The notes under the pieces are model-generated. The model made no database searches. It saw only the letters and a list, made by a program, of their open reading frames with translations, and had not been told where the DNA came from. This document shows positions 18,235 to 28,514 of a DNA stretch of 64,000 bases, piece after piece. Source of the stretch: Trebonia sp963737285. Its GTDB lineage: Bacteria > Actinomycetota > Actinomycetes > Streptosporangiales > Streptosporangiaceae. Position 1 is the first letter of the stretch, and every line of letters begins with the position of its first letter. Location: contig CAVTRT010000003.1 of the NCBI GenBank assembly GCA_963737285.1, positions 806,001-870,000 of the forward strand, given 5' to 3'. A program made the position numbers and the translations under genes.

Positions 18235-19203
18235 ATGCAAACGATTGCTCTCGAAGAGCACTTCTGGACGGCCGAGCTCGCGGCTCCCCCGGGCACTGGC
18301 CCCCTTGCCCGGCCCGACGGGGCGCGCCTCGATGAGCAGTTGCGCGACCTTGGCATGGACCGGATCGCCAGCATGGACGCGGCCGGGATCGATGTGCAAG
18401 TCCTGTCGCACGTCCAGCCGGGCGCGCAGGGCCTCGCCGGCGACCAGGCCATCATGGCGGCAAGCAAGGCAAACGACGCCCTCGCCGGGGCGATCGCCCG
18501 CCATCCGGATCGCCTCGCGGGCTTCGCCGCGCTGCCGACCAGCGATCCAAAGAAGGCAGCTGCGGAACTCGAACGCGCCACCAAGAGCCTCGGCCTCGTC
18601 GGCGGCATGGTGCACAGCACGCTCGGCACCAACGGCGCGTTCCTCGACGACGAGCGATTCGAGCCTGTCCTGGCGGCCTTCGAGTACCTGGACGTGCCGC
18701 TCTACCTGCACCCGGCATCCGCCCCCAAGGATGTGGCCGACGTCCTGTTCGGCGGCCTCAAGCCCGCCGTCGCCGCCCGCCTCGCCACCAACGCGTGGGG
18801 CTGGCACGCCGAGGCCGGGCTGCACGCGCTGCGCCTCGTGGCAAGCGGGACCTTCGAGCGCCACCCGGGGCTAAAGCTGATCGTCGGGCACTGCGGCGAG
18901 ATGCTGCCGTTCATGCTCGCCCGCATCGATGAGATGCTGCCGCCGAAGGTCACCGGGCTGCCGCACCCGCCAAGCACGTACGTCCACCGGAACGTGTGGG
19001 TGACCACGAGCGGCATGTTCTCCCTGCCGCCCGTGCTGTGCAGCATCGCGGTGATGGGCGTCGATCGCGTTCTGTTCAGCGTCGACTACCCGTTCGCCGC
19101 GAACATGGCGGGCCGGCACCTCCTCGATGCCCTCCCGCTTAGCCCCGCCGACAAGGAGAAGGTGGCGGGCGGAAGCGCCGCCAGCCTGCTGCGCCTCGGC
19201 TAA
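18235..19203 (+). CDS. ACMSD-type amidohydrolase (decarboxylase-like)
   Basis: The 322-residue product belongs to the amidohydrolase-2/ACMSD family, which includes gamma-resorcylate and 2,3-dihydroxybenzoate decarboxylases. The N-terminal metal site ALEEHFW gives Glu7 and His9. His159 is in PLYLHPAS, His219 in IVGHCGEM and Asp284 in LFSVDYPF, so all expected ligands are present. These enzymes remove CO2 from aromatic or unsaturated acids. It lies upstream of a PucR regulator, a Liv-type importer and an acyl-CoA ligase, which suggests catabolism of an imported aromatic or carboxylic acid. Confidence 0.85.
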   Translation: MQTIALEEHFWTAELAAPPGTGPLARPDGARLDEQLRDLGMDRIASMDAAGIDVQVLSHVQPGAQGLAGDQAIMAASKANDALAGAIARHPDRLAGFAALPTSDPKKAAAELERATKSLGLVGGMVHSTLGTNGAFLDDERFEPVLAAFEYLDVPLYLHPASAPKDVADVLFGGLKPAVAARLATNAWGWHAEAGLHALRLVASGTFERHPGLKLIVGHCGEMLPFMLARIDEMLPPKVTGLPHPPSTYVHRNVWVTTSGMFSLPPVLCSIAVMGVDRVLFSVDYPFAANMAGRHLLDALPLSPADKEKVAGGSAASLLRLG

Positions 19204-19466
19204 GTCGGCGCCCCAGCCGCGGAAGCGCCTTCCGGCGAGGCCATCGCTTGAGGTGAACCCCGCCGGTCCGCGCTGAACGGTCCTTCAGGGCGACGGTCCG
19301 CCACGCCGTTGCTGGCCGTTAACCCGAACGTCACGCACGCTGGTGTCGCGGAGACATCAGGATTTATGCTGACCGGAAAACACGCCGCGCTATGCCGTCA
19401 TTGCGCTCAATGGCGAGAGAGGTACGGCCCGATTGTGATCGAACCGCTGCCTGTGTGGCCGAGCAT

Positions 19467-20754
19467 GGACGAGGAACATGCTGTGGCAACGCGCGTCCCG
19501 GGAGGCCAGGATGCAGTGCGGGTGATCGTGGGCAGGCTCTCGCGGCAGCTTGAGCCGACCGCTAGGCGCATGGTTACCTGCTACCGCGACACGATCCCGG
19601 ACTACCGGCTGGCCCATGATGACTTCCTCGACCGGGACGTGTATCCGGTGTCCCTTGGCGGCCTCCAGATCACCGTCGGCAACCTGGAGCGGGGGCTGGG
19701 AGCCACGCCGGATGAGTTCAATGAGGTCCGGGCCGGGGCGGCGCGCCGGGTGCACCAGGACGTGGCCCTGGAGTCGTTCCTGCACGCGGTGCGGCTGTGG
19801 GGGAAGGTGCTGTGGGAGAGCGTGCTCGGCTGCACCCTCCCGGACGTGGCAGCGGAACGGGAGGCCGCGCTCACGATCGCGGGCCGGGTGCTCGACCACA
19901 TTGACCTGATGTCGGTGGCCGCCGCCCAGGGGTACCTGGAGGAGTTCCAGACGGTGTGGAGCGACCGCGAGGTGGTCCGGCGTGACCTGCTGGAGGCGCT
20001 CATCTCCGGTGAGGGCGAGTCCGAGCAGGTCCGTCGGCTCGCCCGCTCGCTGCGGCTGCCGCTGGCCCAGAACTACATAGTGGTGGTCGTGCGCCCCCTG
20101 AGCCGGGAGCCGGAGGGGGCCTCGCGCTCGCTCAGCCGGCAGGCCACGGCGCGGCGGGTCGTGGAGGGCGTGCGCGCCCGGCTCGTGCCGGCCACGGGAT
20201 CGCTGCTGGTGGGCATCCGCCACGGCGAGGTGATCGCGCTCTACCCGTACAGCAAGCCGTCCGAGCTCGCCGTGGCCCGGCACCTGTGCACCGCGCTGGC
20301 CGCCCACCTGGCGGACGCGGACGCGAGGATCGGGATCAGCAGCTGCCATCAGGGCCTGGCCCCGCTCGCGACGAGCTACGCCGAGGCCCGGGAGGCCGTC
20401 GAGATCGCCGCGGGCACCGATGCCCATGGGCCGGTGGTGGCGTTCGATGAGGTGCTGATCGACTCGGTCGTCCGGGCCAGCCGCCACACCGACCGGATCC
20501 TGGACGCGACAATCGCGCCGCTGCTCGCCTACGACGCCGAGCACAAGGCCGAGCTGGTCCCCACGCTGCGCGCCTACGTTGAGTCGGGATTCAACCTGAC
20601 CAGGTGCGCGGAGAGCCGGTGCGTGCACCCCAACACCATCGTCTACCGGCTGCGGCGGATCCGGGAGCTCACCGGGCGTGATCCGCACGTGCCGGACGAC
20701 CTGCTGCTATTCCAGCTCGGCCTGAAGCTGGCCGGTCCCGGCGGGCCGGACTAG
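19467..20754 (+). CDS. PucR-family transcriptional regulator
   Basis: The product has about 429 residues. The N-terminal sensor region (RLSRQLEPTARRMVTCYRDT) is followed by the GGDEF-like central region and the C-terminal PucR HTH: LRAYVESGFNLTRCAESRCV then HPNTIVYRLRRIRELTGRDP. The frame is open back to 19309, but the upstream codons look non-coding, so the ATG at 19467 is preferred. The ATG at 19366 is an alternative. PucR proteins usually activate catabolic genes next to them in response to substrate. The target here is probably the importer and ligase genes downstream. Confidence 0.85.
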
Positions 20755-20953
20755 CCCGCCCGGTTTGCGGATCCTACGAGTCCCCGCCGGGGAAGTCCTC
20801 GGTTTATCGCATATATCGCGTCCAGGTGCTGGCGCTACGGTCTGTGTGAATCGTCCGGAGCCGCGAGCTAGTCGCCAATGATGCTACTGACCAGCGTCTT
20901 TATTGCCATGCCCCGCGTTCTTTGGATGCCGAGTGCGACTGGAGGAATTGTCA

Positions 20954-22230
20954 ATGGGCACAAGGCATAGACATCAGGGGCGGGGCCTGCTGCGCCGGGC
21001 GCTGCTGCCCGCCGCGGCGGCCTGCGCCGTCCTGCTGGCCGCGGGCTGCGCGAGTTCGTCCGGGGGATCCACGGCGAGCCGACCGGCTCGTCTAGCTCGT
21101 CTGGCGGGACCGTGGACATCGGGGTCGCCTCCACGCTGAGCGGCCCGTTCGCCGACTACGGCACGGCGGGCCTGGACGGCATCGAGCTGGCGATCAGCCA
21201 GATCAACGCCCAGGGCGGCCTGCTCGGCAAGAAGATCACCGTCGTGAGCGGGGACGACCAGCTCGACCCGGCGACCGGCGAGACCGTCACCCGCAACCTC
21301 ATCCTCGATGACCATGTGGCCGCGCTGTTCGGCTCGGTGTCCAGCGGCGTGGCCGCCGCGCAGGAGCAGCTCGCCGGCGAGTACCACGTCCCGATCTTCT
21401 TCCACATCGCCAACGACGTCGGCCTGACCACGAAGACCTTCAACAAGTACGTCTTTGAGCTCTCGCCCAACACCGACATGGAGCCGGCCGCAGCGGCCCT
21501 GGCCTTTGCCAAGGAGATCGGGCACGGGCCGGTCAGGATCGCGACGATCACGCCCAACTACAGCTTCGGGCTTGACACCGTCACGGCGTTCCTGGCCGAC
21601 CTGAAGAAGGACGGCGTCACCTATACGGTCACCGACCAGCAGACGCCGGAGCTAGGCGCGAGCTCGTTCACCGCGCAGCTGTCGGCGATCTTGGCATCCA
21701 GCCCGCAGTACGTGTTCGTCGGCGAGTACGGCGCGGACCTGGTGACCCTGACCAAGCAGGGCCTGGGCCTCGGCCTGTTCAGCAAGGCGAAGGTCGGCGC
21801 CATGTACGACGTGGAGGTTCTCCAGGCGCTCGGCGCGCAGGCCCCGGCCGGCGCGATCGCGTGGGATCGCGCGCCGTTTTGGACCGACAACAGCAGCCAG
21901 ATGCAGGCCTTCGCCACCGCCTATAAGGCCGCCTACGGCAGCTACCCGTCGGAGTTCGCGATCATCGGGTACTCCGCGGCGCAGGCGTGGGCGTACAGCG
22001 TCAAGCAGGCTAGCAGCTTCAGCGCCGACAGCGTGGTGACCGCGCTGAGCGGCGCGACGGTCCCGACGGTCCGCGGCGACATCACCATCCGCGCCTGCGA
22101 CCATCAGGCGGAGGTGCCCGAGGAGGTCGGCACGGTCGCTTCCACCGTGAGCCCCGCGTACGGGATACGGCTGTGGAACCCGGACGTGCTCAGCCCCAGC
22201 CCGGCCGAGCTGATCGAACCCTGCTCCTAG
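20954..22230 (+). CDS. Liv-type ABC transporter substrate-binding lipoprotein, frameshifted
   Basis: The start at 20954 has GGAGGA 7 bases upstream. The lipoprotein signal LPAAAACAVLLAAGCASSSG is clear. One base is lost or gained between 21060 and 21110, after which the mature receptor reads VDIGVASTLSGPFADYGTAG, SQINAQGGLLGKKITVVSGD and LFGSVSSGVAAAQEQLAGEY. This is the periplasmic-binding-protein type 1 (LivJ/AmiC/UrtA) fold of branched-chain amino acid, urea and aromatic-acid importers. It is the first gene of the transporter operon. The intact mature frame suggests the shift is an assembly error or a recent mutation. Confidence 0.85.
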
Positions 22231-22233
22231 CAG

Positions 22234-23105
22234 ATGAGTCATTACCTGATCACGTTCCTCAGCGCGCTGACCGAGGCGAGCTCCCTGTTCGTCGCGGCGG
22301 CAGGCCTGACGCTGGTGTTCGGAGCGCTGAGGATCATCAACATCGCCCACGGCAGCTTCTACGCCTTCGGCGCGTTCGCGGCAACGACCCTGGTGGGCAG
22401 CGCGGCAGGCGGCTGGCGCTTCTGGCTGGCGCTGCTGGCCGTGCCGCTCGCCGTCGCCGTCCTCGGCGGGGCCACGGAGGTCTCCGTGCTCCGCCGGGTC
22501 TACGGCAGGGATCACCTCGCCCAGCTCGTGGTCACCTACGCGCTGTTCCTGATCTTCGGGGACATCACGCTGCGGCTGTGGGGCAGCGCCGCGCGCAGCG
22601 TGCCGGTCCCTTTCGTCCTCGCGGGCTCGGTCACCCTGGGCAGCGGCGAGTTCCCCGTCTATGACCTGTTCGCGATCGGCGTCGCGGCCGGCGTCGGGCT
22701 GGCGCTGTGGGCGCTGCTGCAGCGGACCGCACTGGGCTGGCGGATCCGGGCGGCGGTCGAGGACCGGGAACTGCTCGCCAGCGCCGGCACCAACGTGCCA
22801 CTGCTGTTTACCACCGTCTTCATCATCGGGACGCTGCTGGCCGCCCTCGCCGGGGTCCTTGCCGCGCCGCTGGCGTCCGTCGCGCCGGGGCTGGACGCGA
22901 GCATCATCATCTCCGCGTTCATCGTCTCGGTGATCGGCGGCTCGGGTCGGTCACCGGTGCCGCGATGGGCGCGCTCATCATCGCGCTGTTCAACACCGTG
23001 GGCGTCCTGTGGGCGCCCACCTGGGAGCCTGCCTTTATCTACCTGGCGATGATCGCGGTGCTCGCGCTTCGCCCGTGGGGACTGCTGGGAAGGACGGAGC
23101 GCTGA
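22234..23105 (+). CDS. Liv-type ABC permease, LivH family, frameshifted
   Basis: This polytopic permease of the branched-chain amino acid transporter family has about 290 residues. It starts 3 bases after the receptor stop. Typical segments are AAGLTLVFGALRIINIAHGS and FIVSVIGG. One C appears missing near 22941: the frame should continue GLGSVTGAAMGALIIALFNT and end LALRPWGLLGRTER at 23105. With the shift repaired the length and C-terminus are normal for LivH. It forms the membrane channel with the next gene product. Confidence 0.85.
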
Positions 23106-23106
23106 C

Positions 23107-24158
23107 ATGACGACCTTCCTCAAGAAAGCCGCCGGCCAGCGCGCGCTGGCCGGCGCATCGCGCTCATCGTGGTCCTGGCAGTGGCGCCGCGGGCGCTTTC
23201 GGTCGCAGCGCTGCTCAACGTCCAGGACGCGGTCGGGCTTGCGCTGTTCGCCTGCGCCACTAACCTGCTCATCGGGTATGGCGGCCTGGTGTCGTTCGGC
23301 CAGGGCGCCTTCTACGGGATCGGCGCCTACACGGTCGCCCTCGCGTGGACGCACCTGAACACGTCGTTCTGGGTCACCCTGGTGGCCGCGCCCATCGCTG
23401 GCGGCGTGGCCGCGCTGGCCGTGGGACTGCTGGCCCTGCGCACCAGGCAGCTGTACTTCGCGCTGCTGACGCTGGCGGTGTCGCAGCTGCTGTACGTTAT
23501 CGTGCAGCAGCAGGAGTCGTTCACCGGCGGGGCCGACGGCGTGTTCGGGCCGATGCTGCCGAGCTTCCTGCTCAACCCCAGCGACGCATACTGGTTCACG
23601 CTCGCGGTCGTCGTCATCAGCCTCCTCGTGCTGTGGCAGATCACCCGCTCGCCGTTCGGGATGACGCTACGGGCGATCCGCGAGAACCGGGAGCGCGCCG
23701 AGGCGCTCGGCGTCAACATCTTCAGGCACCAACTGCTGGCGTTCACGTTCTCCGGGTTCTTCTGCGCCCTGGCCGGAGTGCTCTGCGTGGTCTGGGGCCA
23801 GTCAGCGAACCCGGACCTGTTCAGCTGGACCGAGTCCGGGTACCCGATCTTCATGGCGGTGCTCGGCGGCCAGTACACGTTCCTCGGCCCCGCGCTCGGC
23901 GCGCTGATCTACGAGCAGGCCCGCGACGTGCTGCTCGCCAGATTCTCCGACTCGCAGCTGGTATTCGGCGCCGTGCTCCTAGTGATCATCCTGGCCGCCC
24001 CTGACGGGGTGGCAGGGCTGCTTGGCCGCGGCAGGCGCCTGCTGGCGCGCCGCTGGCCGGCCCTGGCCCCGGCCGCCCGGCAGGCCGCGGCCGCCGCCCG
24101 GCCAGATGCCCAGCAGGACGCGAACCAGGACGGTCAGCACGAAACGGTGGCACAGTGA
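23107..24158 (+). CDS. Liv-type ABC permease, LivM family, frameshifted
   Basis: The second permease starts at the ATG at 23107, one base after the LivH stop (MTTFLKKAAGQRALAG). It shifts frame near 23155 and continues IALIVVLAVAPRALSVAALL. Conserved LivM segments include CATNLLIGYGGLVSFGQGAF, RTRQLYFALLTLAVSQLLY and RAIRENRERAEALGVN. The C-terminus has an Ala/Gln-rich tail beyond the usual end. Its TGA overlaps the GTG of the ATPase gene. It pairs with the LivH protein in the membrane. Confidence 0.85.
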
Positions 24159-24928
24159 ACGGCGGTGACACAGTGATGAGCGCGCAGCCGCTGCTTGAGG
24201 TCTGCGGGCTGACCAAGGCGTTCGGCGGGTTCACCGCCGTTGGCGAGGTCGACCTTGCGGTCAGGCCAGGCACGATCCACTCCGTCATCGGCCCCAACGG
24301 CGCGGGCAAGACCACCTTGTTCCGGCTGCTCACTGGGGTGCACCGGCCGACCAGCGGGTCGATCCGCTTCGAGGGCAGGGAGCTGAGCGGCGCCCGGCCC
24401 CATGTCGTCAGCCGCCGCGGCCTGACCCAGTCATTCCAGATCACGAACGTCTTCCCGAGGATGACCGTGATGGAGTCGGTGCAGGTCGCGATCCTGGCCC
24501 GGCACCGCCGCAGCTGGGACTTCGTCTCGGCGCGCCAGGACAAGGTCGCCGCGGAGGCAAGGGAGCTGCTGGAGGAGGTCGGCCTGGCGCAGGCCACCGG
24601 CGTGCAGGCCCAGACGCTCTCCCACGGTGACCAGCGGGTCCTTGAGGTCACCCTGGCGCTGGCGACGCGTCCCCGGCTGCTGCTGCTTGACGAGCCAACC
24701 GCGGGCATGTCCCCCGCAGAGACCGGCCGGATGGTCGACCTGGTGACCGGCCTGGCGCGGGCGCGGGGCCTGACCGTCGTGCTGTCCGAGCACGACATGG
24801 ACATCGTGTTCGGCGTCTCTGACGAGGTGACCGTGCTGCACCGGGGCCGCGTGATATGCCACGGGTCGCCCGCCGAGGTCCAGGCGGACCCGCAGGTGGC
24901 CGAGGTCTACCTGGGAGGCGAGGAATGA
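24155..24928 (+). CDS. Liv-type ABC ATPase, LivG family
   Basis: The 257-residue ATPase has Walker A GPNGAGKTT, a Q-loop (TQSFQITNVFPRMTV), a variant signature LSHGDQR instead of LSGGQ, and Walker B LLLLDEPTAGM. The LivG-type C-terminal extension (CHGSPAEVQADPQVAEVYLG) is present. The GTG at 24155 overlaps the preceding stop; the ATG at 24176 is an alternative start. Together with the next ATPase it drives the importer. Its stop overlaps the ATG of that gene. Confidence 0.92.
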   Translation: MNGGDTVMSAQPLLEVCGLTKAFGGFTAVGEVDLAVRPGTIHSVIGPNGAGKTTLFRLLTGVHRPTSGSIRFEGRELSGARPHVVSRRGLTQSFQITNVFPRMTVMESVQVAILARHRRSWDFVSARQDKVAAEARELLEEVGLAQATGVQAQTLSHGDQRVLEVTLALATRPRLLLLDEPTAGMSPAETGRMVDLVTGLARARGLTVVLSEHDMDIVFGVSDEVTVLHRGRVICHGSPAEVQADPQVAEVYLGGEE

Positions 24929-25713
24929 GGCTAGTTCTGCAGGACGTGCACACCTATTACGGGGACAGCCACGTCGTCCAGGGGATCTCGCTCACCGTGG
25001 GCGAGGGCGAAGTAGTGGCCCTGCTCGGCCGTAACGGGGCCGGCAAGACCACCACCATGCGGACCATCACCGGGTTCACCCGGCTGCGGCGTGGCCAGGT
25101 ACTGCTGGACGGCGCGGACATCTCACGGCTGGCGCCGCACCGCATCGCCCGCGCCAGGGTGGCGTACGTGCCCAGCGGCAGGCGGTGCTTCAGCTCGCTC
25201 ACCGTCCGGCAGAACCTTGAGCTCGCCCTGCGCGGCGCCCGCAAGCCAGCGCGCGGCGAGGACGCGGCGCAACTGCCGCCGTGGACGCTGGCTCGGGTGC
25301 TCGCCACCTTCCCCCGGCTGGAGGAGCTCGGCGGACGGCGGGCCGGCTTCCTGTCCGGCGGGGAGCAGCAGATGCTCAAGCTGGCGCGGGCGCTGCTCGC
25401 GCGCCCGAAGCTGCTGCTGCTCGACGAGCCGACCGAAGGGCTCGCCCCGGTGATCGTGGGCCAGATGCGGAAGTGGATCGAGCTGATCAAGGCCGAGCGG
25501 ATGAGCATCCTGCTGAGCGAGCAGAACAGCCTGTTCGCCCTGCACCTGGCCGACCGCGGCTACATCCTCAGCAAGGGCCGCATCGAGTACGAGGCCCCGG
25601 CCGCCGAGCTCGCCGCGAGCCAGGAGGTGCGCGTTCACCTGGGCGTCGCCGAGCGTGGCGGGCGCGGTCGCCAGGACCCGGCGAGCGATAATTCCAGCGA
25701 TACCGCCCAATGA
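24925..25713 (+). CDS. Liv-type ABC ATPase, LivF family
   Basis: The product has 262 residues. Walker A is GRNGAGKTTT, the signature LSGGEQQM and Walker B LLLLDEPTEGL. It opens with MRLVLQDVHTYYGDSHVVQG, the usual LivF start. The ATG at 24925 overlaps the LivG stop (ATGA), so upstream in-frame codons are ignored. A polar tail of about 25 residues follows the conserved end. It is followed after 19 bases by the acyl-CoA ligase gene. Confidence 0.92.
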   Translation: MRLVLQDVHTYYGDSHVVQGISLTVGEGEVVALLGRNGAGKTTTMRTITGFTRLRRGQVLLDGADISRLAPHRIARARVAYVPSGRRCFSSLTVRQNLELALRGARKPARGEDAAQLPPWTLARVLATFPRLEELGGRRAGFLSGGEQQMLKLARALLARPKLLLLDEPTEGLAPVIVGQMRKWIELIKAERMSILLSEQNSLFALHLADRGYILSKGRIEYEAPAAELAASQEVRVHLGVAERGGRGRQDPASDNSSDTAQ

Positions 25714-25732
25714 ACCGGAGAATGCCTCACCC

Positions 25733-27433
25733 ATGACCATGATGGATGTACCGCTCACCTCATGGCTGTTGTTCAGCCATGCGTCCACGCACTTCGCCGG
25801 AACCGAGGTGGTCACCCGCCTCCAGGCCGGCGACGTGCACCGCTACACGTACGGGGACTTCGCGCGCCGGTCCCAGCAGCTGATGCACGCGCTGGACCGG
25901 CTCGGCATCCCGGCGGGGGAGCGGGTCGCGACGCTCGGCTGGAACAGCTACCGGCACCTGGAGTGCTACTTCGGCGTGCCCTGCACCGGGCGCGTGCTGC
26001 ACACCCTCAACGTGCGGCTGTCGCCCGCCGAGCTCGGCTGGATCATCGCGGACGCCGACGACCGCGCGATCTTCCTCGACGCTGACCTGCTGCCGCTGCT
26101 TGAGCAGGTGCCGCAGGCTGACCGGCGCGGCGTGCGGCACATCGTGGTCCTTGCCGACACGGTGCCGGACACCTCGCTGCCCGGCGTGCTCAGCTACGAG
26201 GAGCTGATCAGCGGCGAGCCGGGCAGCTACCCGCGCACGGAGATCGACGAGCGGGCGCCGCTGGGCATCTGCTATACATCCGGGACCACTGGCCGGCCCA
26301 AGGGCGTCGTGTACACGCACCGCTCCACGGTGCTGCACTCGTTCGCGGTCAGCTCCGGGGCGGGCATGGGCATCGGCCCGCGGGACTGCGCGCTGCCGGT
26401 GGTCCCCATGTTCCACGCGAACGCCTGGGGAATGCCGCACGCGGCCGTCGCGGTGGGCGCCAAGCAGGTCTTCCTGGCCGGGCCGCTGGACCCGGTGGCG
26501 CTGGCTGACATGTGCCAGCAGGAGCAGGTGACCGTCACCGCCGGCGTCCCCACGGTCTGGCTGGCCCTCGCCGACGAGCTCAGCCGCAGCCCGCGCCCGC
26601 TGCCCGCCCTGCGGCACATCTTCTGCGGCGGCAGCCAGCCGCCGCGCGCCCTCATCGAGCGGTACCTGCGCGAGTTCGGCATCGAGATCGTCCAGGCCTG
26701 GGGGATGACCGAGACCTCGCCGCTGGCCAGCGTCGCCTGGCCGACGCACGCCATGCGCGAGTGGGAGGACGAGCGACTCACCACGCGGGTGCGCACGCAG
26801 GCCGGCCTCCCGCTCCCCGGCGTCGACGTCTCCATCCGCGGCGCTGACGGCACGCAGGTGCCCTTCGACGGTGCCACCATGGGCGACCTGTACGTCCGCG
26901 GCCCCTGGGTCGCCGGCGGCTACTGGAAGGGCACCGGGGCGGAGCAGTTCGGCGAGGACGGCTGGTTCCGCACCGGCGACGTGGCGATCGGCTCCCCCGA
27001 GGGCTACTTCGTCATCGCCGACAGGTCCAAGGACCTCATCAAGTCGGGCGGGGAGTGGATCTCCTCGGTCGACATGGAGGCGGACATCATGGCCATGCCC
27101 GGAGTCGCCGAGGCGGCCGTGGTGGCCATCCCCGACCCGAAGTGGCAGGAGCGCCCGCTCGCCTTCATCGTGACGGCCGGCACAGCCCCGGTGACCCGGG
27201 AGGCGGTCCGCGCCCACCTGGAGGCGCGAGGCTGGGCACGGTGGCAGTTGCCCGACCGGATCGAGGCCATCGACCGGATCCCCACCACCAGCGTCGGCAA
27301 GTTCGACAAGAAGATCCTCCGGCGGCCGCGCCGGCCCCGGCGCGGAAGAGACCGGGTAGCGGGCGGGGACGATTCCCGAGACAGGAGCGATGAGGACCTA
27401 AGTCCCTGGAATCACCATTCCGGCGGGTGGTAA
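25733..27433 (+). CDS. Acyl-CoA synthetase (AMP-forming)
   Basis: This 566-residue ANL-family enzyme activates a carboxylic acid with ATP and couples it to CoA. The P-loop is YTSGTTGRPKG at 181-191. Further motifs are VVPMFHANAWGMPH, QAWGMTETSPLASV, DGWFRTGD and the catalytic Lys region PTTSVGKFDKKILR. The sequence resembles the medium-chain/DMSP-type branch of fatty-acyl ligases. After KKILR an unusual basic and acidic tail of about 36 residues replaces the normal short end, possibly from a late frameshift. It closes the Liv-type operon, so the imported acid is probably CoA-activated here. Confidence 0.9.
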   Translation: MTMMDVPLTSWLLFSHASTHFAGTEVVTRLQAGDVHRYTYGDFARRSQQLMHALDRLGIPAGERVATLGWNSYRHLECYFGVPCTGRVLHTLNVRLSPAELGWIIADADDRAIFLDADLLPLLEQVPQADRRGVRHIVVLADTVPDTSLPGVLSYEELISGEPGSYPRTEIDERAPLGICYTSGTTGRPKGVVYTHRSTVLHSFAVSSGAGMGIGPRDCALPVVPMFHANAWGMPHAAVAVGAKQVFLAGPLDPVALADMCQQEQVTVTAGVPTVWLALADELSRSPRPLPALRHIFCGGSQPPRALIERYLREFGIEIVQAWGMTETSPLASVAWPTHAMREWEDERLTTRVRTQAGLPLPGVDVSIRGADGTQVPFDGATMGDLYVRGPWVAGGYWKGTGAEQFGEDGWFRTGDVAIGSPEGYFVIADRSKDLIKSGGEWISSVDMEADIMAMPGVAEAAVVAIPDPKWQERPLAFIVTAGTAPVTREAVRAHLEARGWARWQLPDRIEAIDRIPTTSVGKFDKKILRRPRRPRRGRDRVAGGDDSRDRSDEDLSPWNHHSGGW

Positions 27434-27468
27434 GGATGATTACACGGGACTCAGGTATGGGGGAGACC

Positions 27469-28514
27469 ATGGTGTCAGCTGATATGACTGCACCTGCGAC
27501 GACGTCGTCCTATATGCGATCGGTGGCCGCCGGGGCGAAATCCCTGCGGGAGTGCCTCGATGCCGGGCAGCCGGCCACGGAGGCGATCAGCGCGCTGGTG
27601 GAGCGTGCCCGCGGCGGCGCGCGGAGCTCGGTACCGAACCCGACGAACTCGGCCTGGCGCTGGCCCGGCTGACCGTGGCCGGCACACTGCTGGCCGCGGA
27701 CCGCGCCACCATGCCGGGGGCCAAGCCCGGCGCGCGGGCCGAGCTGGCGGCGTCGGCGCACGAGCTGACGGAGACGAGCCGCGCGCTGGAGGAGGCCGCG
27801 CAGGCCACGGCCTCCGGGTTCGCGCCGAACGTGCCGGTGTCGCCGACCGCCGGGGCCGCCGCCGACCAGTTGCGGCAACAGGCGGGCGACACGCTGGAGG
27901 CGATTCTCGAGGAGACCGCCAGGTTTCTACGTCGCGTATCCGACAACCTGTCGCGGCACACGGTCCCGGACGCGCTCAGCGCCGTCGGCGGCGAACCCAG
28001 GCTGGGCCAGTGGGCCGGTGAGGCGGCGGCGGTCGCCAACAGGCTGATCGAATTGGTCCTCGGCAGGCTCGTCCGGCTGCTTCAAGCCAGTCACCTGGAC
28101 GAGCTCAAGGAGAAGGTGAGCGACCTGCTGGCCGCCACCGACCTGCGCGGTGTCGTGGCCGTCGTCCTTGGCGTGCCCGAGACCAGCAAGAGGATCGAGG
28201 GGTGGCTGTCCGCGCCGGGCCTGGATCTGGCCTGCCTGGACGGTGGCACTGCAGAGCTGATGAAGCTGGAGCACCGCTACGCGCGGCAGATGCGCTGGGC
28301 GCACCACTCGATCACGGCAATCCTGTCGCTGTCGGTCGCCGGACTGGTGGCGCCAGCGGTGGCCGTGCCGCAGGCGGCACTGGTCGTGCCAGTACTGCTG
28401 CTCACCGTGACCTGTGCCGCGCTGGGGCTCTCCCTCGAGTACGCCGGCTCCGGGCACTGGCCCATCGAGGGCGTCGGCCGGATCGTCCGGACGGCATGTG
28501 AGGTCCGGCCATGA
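27469..28514 (+). CDS. Helical membrane protein, first gene of an uncharacterised operon, frameshifted
   Basis: The ATG at 27469 has GGGGGAGA 5 bases upstream. The protein opens VSADMTAPATTSSYMRSVAA, shifts frame at about 27610-27625 and continues AELGTEPDELGLALARLTVA. It is almost all helix: Ala/Glu-rich coils at residues of about 60-230, then two hydrophobic segments near the C-terminus (ITAILSLSVAGLVAPAVAVP and ALVVPVLLLTVTCAALGLSL). With the shift repaired the product is about 348 residues. Its stop overlaps the start of the protease-like gene (ATGA), so it is coupled to it. No family recognised. It probably anchors the complex to the membrane. Confidence 0.65.

Noticed and set aside
19390..20688. 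432-codon minus-strand open frame
   Set aside because: It is the antisense shadow of the PucR gene; its Arg/Pro/His-rich product has no motif.
25760..27217. 485-codon minus-strand open frame
   Set aside because: Antisense shadow of the acyl-CoA ligase, caused by the GC bias of that gene.
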